A DNA stretch of 64,000 nucleotides from Flexithrix dorotheae DSM 6795 (GTDB taxonomy: Bacteria > Bacteroidota > Bacteroidia > Cytophagales > Flammeovirgaceae): positions 494,881 through 558,880 of the forward strand of contig NZ_KB903443.1 of NCBI RefSeq assembly GCF_000379765.1. Direction: 5' to 3'. Positions 1 to 8,753 of the stretch are shown here, one piece after another. The notes under the pieces were generated by a model, which was not told the DNA's origin, searched no databases, and worked only from the letters and a program-made list of their open reading frames with translations. The number at the start of each line of letters is the position of its first letter. The first letter of the stretch is position 1. The translations under genes were made by a program, and so were the position numbers.

Positions 1-28
1 TTCTCAGACATTCTTGGCAATTTTTTTA

Positions 29-1303
29 TTAACCTTTAAATAAAGGATATTCTGACATCCAGTTATTTACTTCTTCTTTTACTTCCTTTATTTTTTGATC
101 ATTTTCTGTGTTCATTAAAACAGTATCGATCAAATCAACTATTTTGGACATATCACTCTCTATCAGTCCTCTGGTGGAAATAGCTGCTGTACCCACCCTC
201 ATACCTGAGGTCACAAATGGCGATTTATCATCGAAAGGAACCATATTTTTATTAATGGTAATATCTGCTTTTATCAGCGTATTTTCCGCAATTTTTCCGG
301 TTAAACCTTTTGATCTCAAGTCGATAAGCATCAGGTGATTATCAGTTCCTCCGGAAATTAAGTCATAACCTTTCGATAAAAATGCACTTGCCATAGCCTG
401 CGAATTTTTTTGTACTTGTTTTACATAGGTTAAGTACTCATCGGACAAGGCTTCCTGAAATGCTACTGCTTTGGCAGCAATTACATGCTCTAACGGACCA
501 CCCTGAGTACCTGGAAAAACACCTGAATCTAAAAGAGAGGACATTTTTCTTGTAACGCCTTTTGGTGTTTTTAGTCCAAATGGGTTATCAAAATCCTCCC
601 CCATCATAATTACACCACCTCTTGGACCTCTCAGGGTTTTGTGTGTAGTAGTAGTCACGATATGGCAATGCTTTAAAGGATCATCCAACAAACCTTTGGC
701 GATCAATCCTGATGGATGGGAAATATCTGCTAATACTAAAGCTCCAATTTCATCTGCTACTTCTCTTAAAGCTTTATAATTCCATTCTCTTGAATAAGCT
801 GAAGCACCACAAATAATTAATTTAGGTTTTTCGGCTCTGGCTTTAGCCACCACTTTATCCCAATCAATAGTCCCGGTTTCTTTTTCCACACCATAAAACA
901 AGGGTTGGTAAAGTTTTCCGGAAAAGTTTACAGGAGATCCATGAGTTAAATGACCACCATGAGAAAGATCAAATCCAAGAATTTTATCACCAGGATTCAA
1001 AACAGCCAGCATTACAGCTGCATTAGCCTGCGCTCCTGAGTGCGGCTGAACATTAGCCCAAGCGGCTCCAAAAAGCTTTTTTAATCGCTCAATTGCCAGG
1101 TTTTCTGCCACATCCACAACTTCACAGCCCCCATAATATCGCTTCCCGGGAAGTCCTTCTGCATATTTATTGGTCAATACACTGCCCATGGCTTCCATTA
1201 CCTGGTTAGAAACAAAGTTCTCCGATGCTATCAATTCAATCCCCGACTTTTGTCTTTTCTCTTCCTTGGCAATAATTTCAAAAATCTGGCTATCCCTTTC
1301 CAT
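29..1303 (-). CDS. glyA: Serine hydroxymethyltransferase
   Basis: This PLP enzyme interconverts serine and glycine while loading one-carbon units on tetrahydrofolate in the cytosol. The 424-residue length is normal for the bacterial enzyme. The opening residues ([11 protein letters not shown]) are the conserved substrate-binding start. The PLP lysine lies in [14 protein letters not shown] near residue 229, and the [13 protein letters not shown] block near residue 320 is also typical. It is monocistronic: nothing co-directional lies upstream, and a well-formed promoter sits about 140 bases before the ATG (1443-1473). No co-directional gene follows before the window edge. Identification is very secure. 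Confidence 0.98.
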   Translation of the reverse strand: MERDSQIFEIIAKEEKRQKSGIELIASENFVSNQVMEAMGSVLTNKYAEGLPGKRYYGGCEVVDVAENLAIERLKKLFGAAWANVQPHSGAQANAAVMLAVLNPGDKILGFDLSHGGHLTHGSPVNFSGKLYQPLFYGVEKETGTIDWDKVVAKARAEKPKLIICGASAYSREWNYKALREVADEIGALVLADISHPSGLIAKGLLDDPLKHCHIVTTTTHKTLRGPRGGVIMMGEDFDNPFGLKTPKGVTRKMSSLLDSGVFPGTQGGPLEHVIAAKAVAFQEALSDEYLTYVKQVQKNSQAMASAFLSKGYDLISGGTDNHLMLIDLRSKGLTGKIAENTLIKADITINKNMVPFDDKSPFVTSGMRVGTAAISTRGLIESDMSKIVDLIDTVLMNTENDQKIKEVKEEVNNWMSEYPLFKG

Positions 1304-1931
1304 TGATGATGATTTAAAAATGATAAAATTAATTCAGTTTAAGTACCCGTACTATTTTATTTTGAGGCCTTTTATCTCATAGTCAAATAGTTGCAACACT
1401 TATTTAAGATATTTAATTCTGTTCAACCTCTTAACAAGAAGGCAAATTTACTTCAAGCAATTTTATATAACAACAGGTGACTTATGAAGTAATTTTTTTA
1501 ATGCTTTTTACAGGCAGAAAAATTCTGACAATAATCCAATATATCAGGTATTTTTAAAGCTATAAATATTGGAAAAATCAATAAAATGATGTTTTTAAAC
1601 TTCCAATTGAAAAATTATCGATGGGTTGGCAAAAAAGAAAAATATGCCCTTTGAAACGAAATTCAATGCACTCAAAAATATTTTTAAACAAATGAAAAGG
1701 GAAATTATCTCTACCAATATTGAGTAATAATTTTTTTTAACTAAATTTAGAAGCCTATTCAATATCATTACTTATTGAAGTGAAATCCCAATTTTTATGA
1801 TGGGAAAAAGCTGGTAATTATTCATAATCCTTTTACAATAAAATTATTCAATTTTAATTACCCTTTGCTTAATTCACTAATCAGCAATCTGCAATACATG
1901 AGAAGGATAGTAGAAAACACAGGAACTAACA
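1304..1931. other. Long AT-rich intergenic region between glyA and a MarR gene
   Basis: About 630 bases separate divergent genes. The glyA promoter lies at 1443-1473. I found no open frame above about 25 codons, no clear hairpin with a T-tract and no recognisable RNA family. The rest looks like plain AT-rich spacer, probably holding the promoter of the MarR gene at 1932. Confidence 0.5.
1443..1473 (-). promoter_or_regulatory. glyA: Bacteroidota-type promoter for glyA
   Basis: Reading the minus strand, TTG (1473-1471) is followed after 20 bases by TAAATTTG (1450-1443), an exact match to the TTG / TAnnTTTG pattern of Bacteroidota primary-sigma promoters. Transcription would start near 1436, giving a leader of about 130 bases. 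The match is seen directly; promoter activity is inferred. Confidence 0.6.
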
Positions 1932-2363
1932 ATGGAAATAGAGAAGTTACTTTTTGAGGTTATTGATTTCATTTCAAAATCCACCAAGGAGAATAAAGAA
2001 TCGGTATTGAGCGAAGACGAATTTTCAAAACTTACCATAAATCAGTATTATTACCTTGATTTGATAGACCGTTTAGGTAAACCTACCTTTACTGAACTTG
2101 CTGAAGCATTGCAGATTACCAAGCCTTCTGTTTCGGCAATTGTGAATAAACTGGTGGATAAAGGTTATATCATCAAAGTTCAGTCTGAAGATGATCAGAG
2201 GAGTTATAATTTGCATGTAACGGATAAAGGTAAAACAATTATTGAAGCTGAAAATAAAATTTATCGCGCCTTTGCCCTGCACATACGGACAACTCTTAAT
2301 GAAGAGGAATTAACAAGTTTTTCCAATATCCTTGAGAAAATTCTCAAAAATCTTCCCCGCTAA
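1932..2363 (+). CDS. MarR family transcriptional regulator
   Basis: A 143-residue winged-helix regulator, which as a family binds DNA as a dimer and usually represses a neighbouring gene or itself. The central part (residues about 50-100) has the MarR pattern: LGKPTFTELAEALQITKPSV forms the recognition helix region, followed by NKLVDKGYI and the wing around DDQRSYNLHVTDKG. The C-terminal helices serve dimerisation. It stands alone; the next gene (2501) is 137 bases away and unrelated. No operator palindrome was recognised. The ligand and target cannot be told from sequence. Confidence 0.9.
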   Translation: MEIEKLLFEVIDFISKSTKENKESVLSEDEFSKLTINQYYYLDLIDRLGKPTFTELAEALQITKPSVSAIVNKLVDKGYIIKVQSEDDQRSYNLHVTDKGKTIIEAENKIYRAFALHIRTTLNEEELTSFSNILEKILKNLPR

Positions 2364-2500
2364 ACTTATTGCCAAACCATTTTTCAAAGTTTCAGATAAA
2401 TCTTTTATCGCTGTATTAAGGTTTTACCTTGTCTGATTAGCAATATAGTTTCCTAGCTTATCAGATAAACAGTGATTAAAAAAATTTAAACTTTACCCCT

Positions 2501-3163
2501 ATGGCAAAGCGTTTACCAATTATGAATTCCTCAGAACTAGAATCATTATTGTACCAAAAGCTTTACGATTTTTTTTTACAGCATGGATTTGAGATGATGG
2601 CCGGTAAAAAACAATTCAGAAAAACCTATGCCGATGGTTTTCAAAATGTGATTTTTTCCATTAGCCAATATGATGAAGAGTTTTTTATTGATATGAATAT
2701 CGGCATTCGCTTTTCACTGGTGGAAGATATTGCCCAACAATTTCTGGATAACCATAAAGAGTATCATCAGGACTCCAACACCTTAATTATTTCCATAGGA
2801 AAATTTACCAGGAATAAATATTTCCGGTATAAAATTATGGACCTTGAAGATTTAAATTTTACGGTTGAGGAAATTCAGCTCTTTTTACACAATGAGGGTT
2901 TTGGCTTCCTCAATAAAACAAGTAATCTGGAAACGCTGGATACCATTCTTAATAAATTCCCCAAAAAACCATGTAAATATTTATACAATCAGAATCACCG
3001 GTGTTTTAAAGGAATTATAGTGGCCAAACTAAGGAATAACCCAAAGTTTCTGGAATTAGTAAAAATTTACAAGGAACAACTCAAAATCTCTGGAGTTTCC
3101 AAACCTATGTTCCAAAAATTCGAAAGACTAGCTGGTTTCCTGGCAACCTATTCAGTGAATTAG
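2501..3163 (+). CDS. Conserved-looking hypothetical protein, 220 residues
   Basis: I do not recognise the family with confidence. The protein is soluble, has no signal peptide or membrane segment, and begins with a helix followed by a beta-rich part (KKQFRKTYADGFQNVIFSIS, residues about 36-55), a layout also seen in DUF4304-like proteins. A second in-frame ATG at residue 8 (MNSSELES) is an alternative start. It has its own upstream gap of 137 bases and overlaps the end of the convergent methyltransferase gene by four bases, so the two stop codons interlock and no terminator fits between them. Confidence 0.7.
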   Translation: MAKRLPIMNSSELESLLYQKLYDFFLQHGFEMMAGKKQFRKTYADGFQNVIFSISQYDEEFFIDMNIGIRFSLVEDIAQQFLDNHKEYHQDSNTLIISIGKFTRNKYFRYKIMDLEDLNFTVEEIQLFLHNEGFGFLNKTSNLETLDTILNKFPKKPCKYLYNQNHRCFKGIIVAKLRNNPKFLELVKIYKEQLKISGVSKPMFQKFERLAGFLATYSVN

Positions 3164-4530
3164 AAATTTTTCCTCAATCGCCAATCCATAGGATAGTAAT
3201 TATTGAATCTATTGGGCAGTGCTTTAATCCAGCCAAGTACCTGATTTTGGTATTTCATTAAAACCCAACCTTTTGAGTTCCCTAATTCAAGGTCAAAATC
3301 CTGTCTTTTCAAATAATCAATTGCCTGATCATAATTAAGCTCAATTGCCGGAATTCCCTTATTTAAAACATTACTGATAGCCAAATGGTGAGAAGGTTGG
3401 AATTTGCCATTTTTAAATTTCCCAATATCAACTCCGATAAGTTTTAAAGAAAGAAAATGGGCTAATAACCTGAAGTCGTGAATATTGGACTTTGGGAAAA
3501 TGGAAACCTGATCATCATTTAGAATGAAATCATAATATTCCGAATCCTTTATCCATTTCTTGAAAGTGGATAAATATTTTTTTGGCATAAACTCCACCTT
3601 TCTGGATTTCTTAGGTGTTTTTATTTTTTGATTGGAGATGATTTCCCCTTCTTTTTGGAGGCAGGTAATAAAAAAACCTTCTCCTTTCACCTTATGAGGA
3701 TAAAACCGATAACCATAAAAATTTTCGCCCCCAACTTCCTCAGTTACTTCTTCTATTCCCCACTCTTCCTTTAATGGTATTCGGATTGATTTAAAATTTC
3801 CGGTTTCCGCCAGCCATTTTAGATTTTCTTCATTTTCAGCAGTGGCATAAGTACAGGTACTATAAATCAGGTGCCCACCTGGTTTGATTGTCCTCTCAAT
3901 GCTTTCCAGAATCTGCTTCTGACGGATGGCACATGATCTTACCAATTGATCCGACCACATTCTCACAGCTTTTTTATCCTTTCTGAACATCCCCTCCCCT
4001 GAACAGGGAGCATCCACCACGGCAACATCAAAAAAAGATTTCAGAGGTTCGAAGTCCTTCGGGCTATTGTTACTGACAATACAATTCGAATTTCCCCATC
4101 GCTGAATATTTTCAATAAGAGGATTAACCCTTTTGGTTACAATTTCATTGGAAACCAGCATTCCTTTTTCACCAATAAAAGAGCTAATTAAGGTACTTTT
4201 CCCACCAGGGGCTGCGCATAAGTCCAGTATTTTCGGAGCCTCATCCAGTCGGGTGGCCTGTCTCAACACCGTATCCAAAAACATGGAAGAAGCTTCCTGC
4301 ACATAATAGCTTCCATTGAAAATAAGCGGGTCTTTATAAAAATCCGGTCTTTCCTCCAGATAAAATCCATTCGCACACCAGGGAACTTCCTGGCAGTCCT
4401 CAAACTGTTTTATTTTTTTATTCGGATTAAGTCTTAAAGAAACCGGTGAATCACCCTCCAGAATTTGAAACAATTCCTGGGAATCTTCAAGTTGTGTTTG
4501 AATTCTATTTTTAAAATCTTCAGGTAACAA
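3160..4530 (-). CDS. RsmF/NSUN-type rRNA (cytosine-5) methyltransferase
   Basis: A SAM-dependent m5C methyltransferase of the NOL1/NOP2/Sun family, probably acting on 16S rRNA. The SAM site is in LDLCAAPGGKST near residue 105, motif IV with the release cysteine is VVDAPCSGEG near 170, and the nucleophilic cysteine is in IYSTCTY near 225. The C-terminal 150 residues resemble the PUA-like RNA-binding tail of RsmF/YebU, which fits the 456-residue length. The next gene upstream on the same strand encodes a DUF4296 protein 66 bases away, so co-transcription is possible. Class is sure; the exact modified base is inferred. Confidence 0.9.
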   Translation of the reverse strand: MLPEDFKNRIQTQLEDSQELFQILEGDSPVSLRLNPNKKIKQFEDCQEVPWCANGFYLEERPDFYKDPLIFNGSYYVQEASSMFLDTVLRQATRLDEAPKILDLCAAPGGKSTLISSFIGEKGMLVSNEIVTKRVNPLIENIQRWGNSNCIVSNNSPKDFEPLKSFFDVAVVDAPCSGEGMFRKDKKAVRMWSDQLVRSCAIRQKQILESIERTIKPGGHLIYSTCTYATAENEENLKWLAETGNFKSIRIPLKEEWGIEEVTEEVGGENFYGYRFYPHKVKGEGFFITCLQKEGEIISNQKIKTPKKSRKVEFMPKKYLSTFKKWIKDSEYYDFILNDDQVSIFPKSNIHDFRLLAHFLSLKLIGVDIGKFKNGKFQPSHHLAISNVLNKGIPAIELNYDQAIDYLKRQDFDLELGNSKGWVLMKYQNQVLGWIKALPNRFNNYYPMDWRLRKNF

Positions 4531-4596
4531 ATTTCTTTTTTTAATAAGGGATAATTTAAACTATTCGTTGAGGGTAATTTAACAATGGCTCCCCTA

Positions 4597-4983
4597 CTAT
4601 TTTTTATTTTTTTCTTCCTCCAGCATTTTTTGCATTTTTCCCAGGCTATCAACCACTTGCTTGTATATATCCCTCATTTCCGAAATATTTTCCATATAAA
4701 AATCATGGCTTTGTTTGAAGGTAAGACTATCAATTCCAAACTCATCAAAAATCTCATCTTCATAAAGTCTGTAAATAGCCACTTGTTCTCTTTTAGGTTT
4801 TCCTTTTACATCATTGGTTTTTGCTTCCGACAAATGAATATTAATCAAAACCTTCACCATTTCCTCTTCTGAAAGTATGCCATCAGGAATATCTCTTTTT
4901 TTGGGACCGTAACAAGAAACCATTAAAAATATAAGACTAACAAGAAAAAATAATCTGCTGAACATATTTGAAGGAATTATCAA
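4597..4983 (-). CDS. DUF4296 lipoprotein
   Basis: A short Bacteroidota lipoprotein of unknown function. The hydrophobic start ends in a lipobox (LIFLMVSC) with the acylated cysteine near residue 24. The start at residue 7 (MFSRLFF, position 4965) gives a more typical signal peptide than the first ATG. The rest is helical and charged, with the DUF4296 pattern: ILSEEEMVKVLINIHLSEA, then YEDEIFDEFGIDSLTFKQS, then a C-terminal helix. The family is usually found as a small envelope protein near housekeeping genes. It sits upstream of and may be co-transcribed with the rRNA methyltransferase. Confidence 0.85.
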   Translation of the reverse strand: MIIPSNMFSRLFFLVSLIFLMVSCYGPKKRDIPDGILSEEEMVKVLINIHLSEAKTNDVKGKPKREQVAIYRLYEDEIFDEFGIDSLTFKQSHDFYMENISEMRDIYKQVVDSLGKMQKMLEEEKNKK

Positions 4984-5179
4984 TTAATTTGAAGTTGTAT
5001 AAAGCTACATTTTCCACCTAAAATTAAAATATTTAAAAAATTAAAATTTAACCACACAACTTCATCTAAAGAATTCAATAGCTTAGAACTACAAAGGTGC
5101 TAAACCTAACTCAAGAGTTTGGGAAATTTTGAAGAAATATGCGAAAGTGGTGAAGTTAAAAACTGTTAAATAGGATTAT

Positions 5180-5214
5180 TTGGTTTCTTATCAGTAATTT
5201 GGCTTTTATTTTTG
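5180..5214 (+). promoter_or_regulatory. Possible promoter for the DUF58/Bat operon
   Basis: TATTTTTG (5207-5214) is an exact -7 match and lies 60 bases before the DUF58 start. A TTG at 5180-5182 is 24 bases upstream, longer than the usual 19-21, so the -33 assignment is weak. Confidence 0.35.
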
Positions 5215-5274
5215 ATTAGACTACCCTCATCCCGTATTTTTTTTATTATCCTTTTGCCAATATTCCATTAATAT

Positions 5275-6156
5275 ATGAGTGATTTAAAGCAAATTATCAA
5301 AAAACTTCAGCATTACGAAATTAGAATCAGGAAGGCTATTAATTCTCAGATGCAGGGAGATTTCCACTCTGTTTTTAAGGGTTCGGGGTTAATTTTTGAT
5401 GATGTAAGAACATATCAGTATGGAGATGATGTGCGCCATATCGACTGGCATGCTTCTGCAAAAGGACATGGTACTTTTATAAAAACTTTTAAAGAAGAAA
5501 AGGAACAAAATATCTTCTTTATTCTCGATGTGAGTGCCTCCCAGGAAATAGGAAAGGAAAATAATCAAAAAATTGATGTAAGTAAAGAAATTTGTGGTGT
5601 GCTTACGCTATCGGCCGTCAAAGAGGATAGTTCTACCGGATTGCTTTGTTTTAGTGACAAAAAGGAAAAATACATTAAACCAGACAAGGGAATAAAGCAT
5701 GGGTACGAAATGATTAATACACTTTTTAATCTTAAACCATCTTCCCTAAAAACCGACATCAATAAGGCCATGTCTCTTGCCTTATCTTTCACCAAAAGAA
5801 AAAGCATGATGGTGATTATTTCGGATTTCTTAGATGAAAATTATGAAAGGAACCTAAAAGCTATTGCCAGAAAGCACGACCTGATCGTAATCCATATTGC
5901 CGATGACCGGGAAACACAATTGCCCAACCTTGGTATTATTCCCCTTTATGAAAAGGAATCAAAACAAACTGTTTGGGTAAATACTTCCTCCAAACATTTT
6001 AGAAAAAATATCGATCAATATTATCAGGGAGGCAGGGAAGAACTTCAAAATATTTGCAAACGAAACAACGCTAATTATCTTTACATCAATACCAAAGAAG
6101 ATTATGTTCCAAAGCTTATCAAGCTTTTTAAAATCAGAAATAAATACAGAAAATAA
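5275..6156 (+). CDS. DUF58 domain protein (Bat operon)
   Basis: A 293-residue DUF58 protein, the usual partner of MoxR ATPases and von Willebrand (VWA) proteins in Bacteroidota aerotolerance loci. The hallmark G-F-DDVR-YQYGDDVRHIDWH stretch is near residues 40-62, and the C-terminal half has a VWA-like fold with FFILDVSASQ as a partly preserved metal site near residue 82 and MMVIISDFLDE near 180. There is no signal peptide or membrane segment. It heads an operon with 6274 and 7157, but no moxR precedes it: the upstream neighbour is divergent. Function in envelope stress is inferred from family context. Confidence 0.92.
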   Translation: MSDLKQIIKKLQHYEIRIRKAINSQMQGDFHSVFKGSGLIFDDVRTYQYGDDVRHIDWHASAKGHGTFIKTFKEEKEQNIFFILDVSASQEIGKENNQKIDVSKEICGVLTLSAVKEDSSTGLLCFSDKKEKYIKPDKGIKHGYEMINTLFNLKPSSLKTDINKAMSLALSFTKRKSMMVIISDFLDENYERNLKAIARKHDLIVIHIADDRETQLPNLGIIPLYEKESKQTVWVNTSSKHFRKNIDQYYQGGREELQNICKRNNANYLYINTKEDYVPKLIKLFKIRNKYRK

Positions 6157-6175
6157 TTTAATCATTAAGACCACT

Positions 6176-6183
6176 TATATTTG
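6176..6183 (+). promoter_or_regulatory. Possible internal promoter element in the Bat operon
   Basis: TATATTTG is an exact -7 match in the 117-base gap before 6274, but no TTG lies at the right distance. It could be chance in such AT-rich DNA. Confidence 0.2.
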
Positions 6184-6273
6184 AAATTTTACCGATTTCA
6201 CTTATTAACCACTGTTACCTCAATTACATTAAATAAGTCCCTGGACTTTGAGTTGCCCATATCAATTACTTAG

Positions 6274-7164
6274 ATGATTATAAAATTTTTATATATTCTT
6301 CTCTTCAATTTTTTAATACTATTTCAGGCCATTGCCCAGGACGGACAACCCCATGCCAGATTCTTAAAAGATAGTGTGAAAATTGGGGAACCGGTAAAAT
6401 ATGTGATCGGTTTTAGGCACGATCCCAATTTGGAAATTATCTTCCCGGATTCAACTTATAATTTTGCTCCCTTTGAATTTGTAAGTAAATCATTTTTTCC
6501 CACTTCCACCGATGAAAATGGCAGTTATGATAGCGTAATCTATGAACTTTCCACCTTCGAGCTTGATAGAATTCAGTATCTTTCAGTTCCCATAGAAGGG
6601 ATGAATCAGGGAGAAAAAGTAGACTATCGACCAGGACTGGACAGTGTAGTGCTGGTAGAAGTAATTACCGTTTTGCCAGATTCAATTGAGGAAGTAGTAA
6701 AGCCAAATACCACAATGGCTATAATCGATAAGGAATTTGATCATTTCCAATTTTGGATGGGTGTGGGTGCTGGATTGGCAATTATCGTGGTTATCTTTTT
6801 AGCTTTTGGCAAACAATTCAAAAAATCCTTTTTATTGGGAAAATTACGCAATCAACACAACAGGTTTATTTCCACCTTTGAGAAATATTTGAAAAGTGCC
6901 AAAGAAAAAACCGAACTGGAAAAGGCATTGGTAACCTGGAAAAATTACTCAGGAAAATTAGTAAAACTTCCTTTGGCCAGTTTCACATCGAAAGAGATTT
7001 TTGCCAGTTTGGAAAATGAGGATTTGTTTAAAGCTCTCAAAAATTTAGACCGGGCAATTTATGCAGGAAAAACGGAAAATGAGACCGAGCACAACCTGGT
7101 TGTTTTAAGAGACTTTGCCATAAAAATTTATAACAAGAAAGTAGAGGAAATAAAAAATGGATAG
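6274..7164 (+). CDS. Membrane-anchored Bat operon protein, DUF4381-like
   Basis: A 296-residue protein with a signal peptide (cleavage after AIAQ, about residue 22), a periplasmic beta-rich domain (about 25-155), one membrane helix (about 160-180, MGVGAGLAIIVVIFLAF) and a cytosolic helical domain. The last part, with W..Y...L.KLPLASFTSKEI and KALKNLDRAIYAG, resembles DUF4381 proteins that sit between DUF58 and VWA genes in bat loci. It overlaps the next gene (VWA) by eight bases, which supports translational coupling. The role is inferred from this placement. Confidence 0.75.
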   Translation: MIIKFLYILLFNFLILFQAIAQDGQPHARFLKDSVKIGEPVKYVIGFRHDPNLEIIFPDSTYNFAPFEFVSKSFFPTSTDENGSYDSVIYELSTFELDRIQYLSVPIEGMNQGEKVDYRPGLDSVVLVEVITVLPDSIEEVVKPNTTMAIIDKEFDHFQFWMGVGAGLAIIVVIFLAFGKQFKKSFLLGKLRNQHNRFISTFEKYLKSAKEKTELEKALVTWKNYSGKLVKLPLASFTSKEIFASLENEDLFKALKNLDRAIYAGKTENETEHNLVVLRDFAIKIYNKKVEEIKNG

Positions 7165-8203
7165 TTTTGGAATTGGAGACGTATGGAGCCTGCAATGGTT
7201 TATGCCAGATACCCTTATGGCATTTGACTGGGCGAATAAAATATTCCTTTATCTTATTGCCGTCATTCCCCTAATCTTTGTTTTAAGATGGTTTGTGATT
7301 TATCAAATTCGTCAAAAACTTGATATTGCCTTGCCTAAAAACAAAGCACGGAAAAGCACATCGGCAATCCTCAGATTTGTTCCTCCTCTTCTTCTGGCAG
7401 GATCTGCACTCTTTTTATTAGTCTCTCTGGCAAGACCACAACGGTCTAATGAAAAGGTTGAGCAGTACTCCGAAGGTATCGATATTATGCTGGTTCTGGA
7501 CATTTCTGAATCCATGCAAATAGAAGATTTTATTCCCAATCGACTTGATGCCGCTAAAAAAGTAGCTAACAGTTTTATTTCTGGCAGATTTCAGGACAGA
7601 ATTGGGTTGGTTATTTTTTCGGGAGAAGCCATATCCTACTCACCACTTACTACAGATTATGAATTACTCAATTCTCTGATTGATGATATTGACTTTAAAA
7701 TGATTGAAAAAGGCGGAACTGCTATCGGTCTTGCTATAGGCGTAACTATAAATAGAATGAAGTCTTCTACCTCAAAATCAAAAGTCATGATATTGCTCAG
7801 TGACGGAGAAAATACTGCCGGAAGTATTGACCCGATTACTGCAGCCAACCTGGCAAAAGATCAGGGAATTAAGATGTATACCATTGGGGTGGGAAAAGAG
7901 GGGAAAGTTCCTTTTGGAACTGATATGTTCGGAAGAAGGCAATACATAGAGCAAAGCCTCGATGAAACTGTTCTGAAACAAATTGCCGAAATTGGTGAAG
8001 GTAGATATTTCAGGGCCACCAATAATAAAGCACTCGATGAGATTTTTAAAATAATTGATGAATATGAAAAGGCAGAAATAAAGGAAACCCGTTTTCAGGA
8101 CACCAAAGATTACTATTTTATCTACTTATTGCTCTCGATTATTCTGTTTCTTTTATTTCTAGGAACTAAAAGTACCTTTATGGTGAATGCCATGGAAGAT
8201 TAG
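7157..8203 (+). CDS. batA: VWA domain membrane protein, BatA-like
   Basis: A 348-residue protein of the Bat family. Two N-terminal membrane helices (about 25-45 and 72-92) precede a von Willebrand factor A domain (about 105-290) with an intact MIDAS metal site: DISESMQIED, the threonine in EKGGTAIG, and the aspartate in LLSDGENTAG. A third helix (about 317-337) closes the protein, giving the usual architecture of BatA/BatB. It overlaps the preceding gene by eight bases. No BatB, BatC or BatD gene follows; the next gene is a small secreted protein and then convergent secA. Bat proteins are linked to oxidative-stress and envelope functions, but the mechanism is not established. Confidence 0.92.
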   Translation: MDSFGIGDVWSLQWFMPDTLMAFDWANKIFLYLIAVIPLIFVLRWFVIYQIRQKLDIALPKNKARKSTSAILRFVPPLLLAGSALFLLVSLARPQRSNEKVEQYSEGIDIMLVLDISESMQIEDFIPNRLDAAKKVANSFISGRFQDRIGLVIFSGEAISYSPLTTDYELLNSLIDDIDFKMIEKGGTAIGLAIGVTINRMKSSTSKSKVMILLSDGENTAGSIDPITAANLAKDQGIKMYTIGVGKEGKVPFGTDMFGRRQYIEQSLDETVLKQIAEIGEGRYFRATNNKALDEIFKIIDEYEKAEIKETRFQDTKDYYFIYLLLSIILFLLFLGTKSTFMVNAMED

Positions 8204-8297
8204 CATTTTGGAACCAGAAAGAACGAAAATACGTAAAATAAAGGCTTAGTTATTTTGAAAATACTGCTGTAAATTCTTTCAACTAAACCAAATACTC

Positions 8298-8675
8298 ATG
8301 AAACCAACTAATAAATATATATTATTATTCAATCTTTTTTTTGTTATCAACTTTGCCTGTGCTCAGGTAAATGAAGAAGATTGGCAGGAATTAAGTACTC
8401 AGGATGGGGTTGAATTTGTTTGGATGAAAACTTCTTCCAAAATCAGTGGAAATCTTAATGTGGTGATTCGGGTGAAGAATACCAATCCCTATAAAGTATT
8501 TGTTGCCTTTGAGCCTGCATTTATTTGTGCAGGTAATCAGGAAGAAAATCAGCCTAAAGAAGAAATTTATCTGGAATCGAATGCGGAACCTTCCCTTCAT
8601 TCTTTTAGGGTTTGTACTTTGGAAAATGAACCTGAAGTAAAATTAAAAAACCTGGTTATTAAGCAGGAAAATTAG
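8298..8675 (+). CDS. Small secreted hypothetical protein
   Basis: A 125-residue protein with a signal peptide (hydrophobic to about residue 20, ending CAQ). The mature part is short, beta-rich and has two cysteines, around FICAGNQ and RVCTLE, that could form a disulphide in the periplasm. It lies 94 bases after batA, in the same direction, and ends just before a strong bidirectional terminator. I do not recognise a family. A beta-sandwich of the kind that binds or escorts envelope proteins is possible but not shown. Confidence 0.75.
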   Translation: MKPTNKYILLFNLFFVINFACAQVNEEDWQELSTQDGVEFVWMKTSSKISGNLNVVIRVKNTNPYKVFVAFEPAFICAGNQEENQPKEEIYLESNAEPSLHSFRVCTLENEPEVKLKNLVIKQEN

Positions 8676-8694
8676 AATTTGAAAAGATTCTGGT

Positions 8695-8740
8695 TCAACA
8701 AAAAAGCCATAAGAAAATGATCTTATGGCTTTTTTGTTGA
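8695..8740. terminator. Bidirectional terminator between 8298 gene and secA
   Basis: A perfect 20-base inverted repeat (8695-8714 and 8721-8740) with a six-base loop. The core is GCCATAAGA paired with TCTTATGGC, flanked by A and T runs on the two sides, so it works as an intrinsic terminator in both directions for these convergent genes. Confidence 0.9.
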
Positions 8741-8753
8741 TTAAAACTGTAGT

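Noticed and set aside
4585..4872. 95-codon plus-strand frame opposite the DUF4296 gene
   Set aside because: Antisense shadow; the DUF4296 lipoprotein is supported by lipobox and family motifs.
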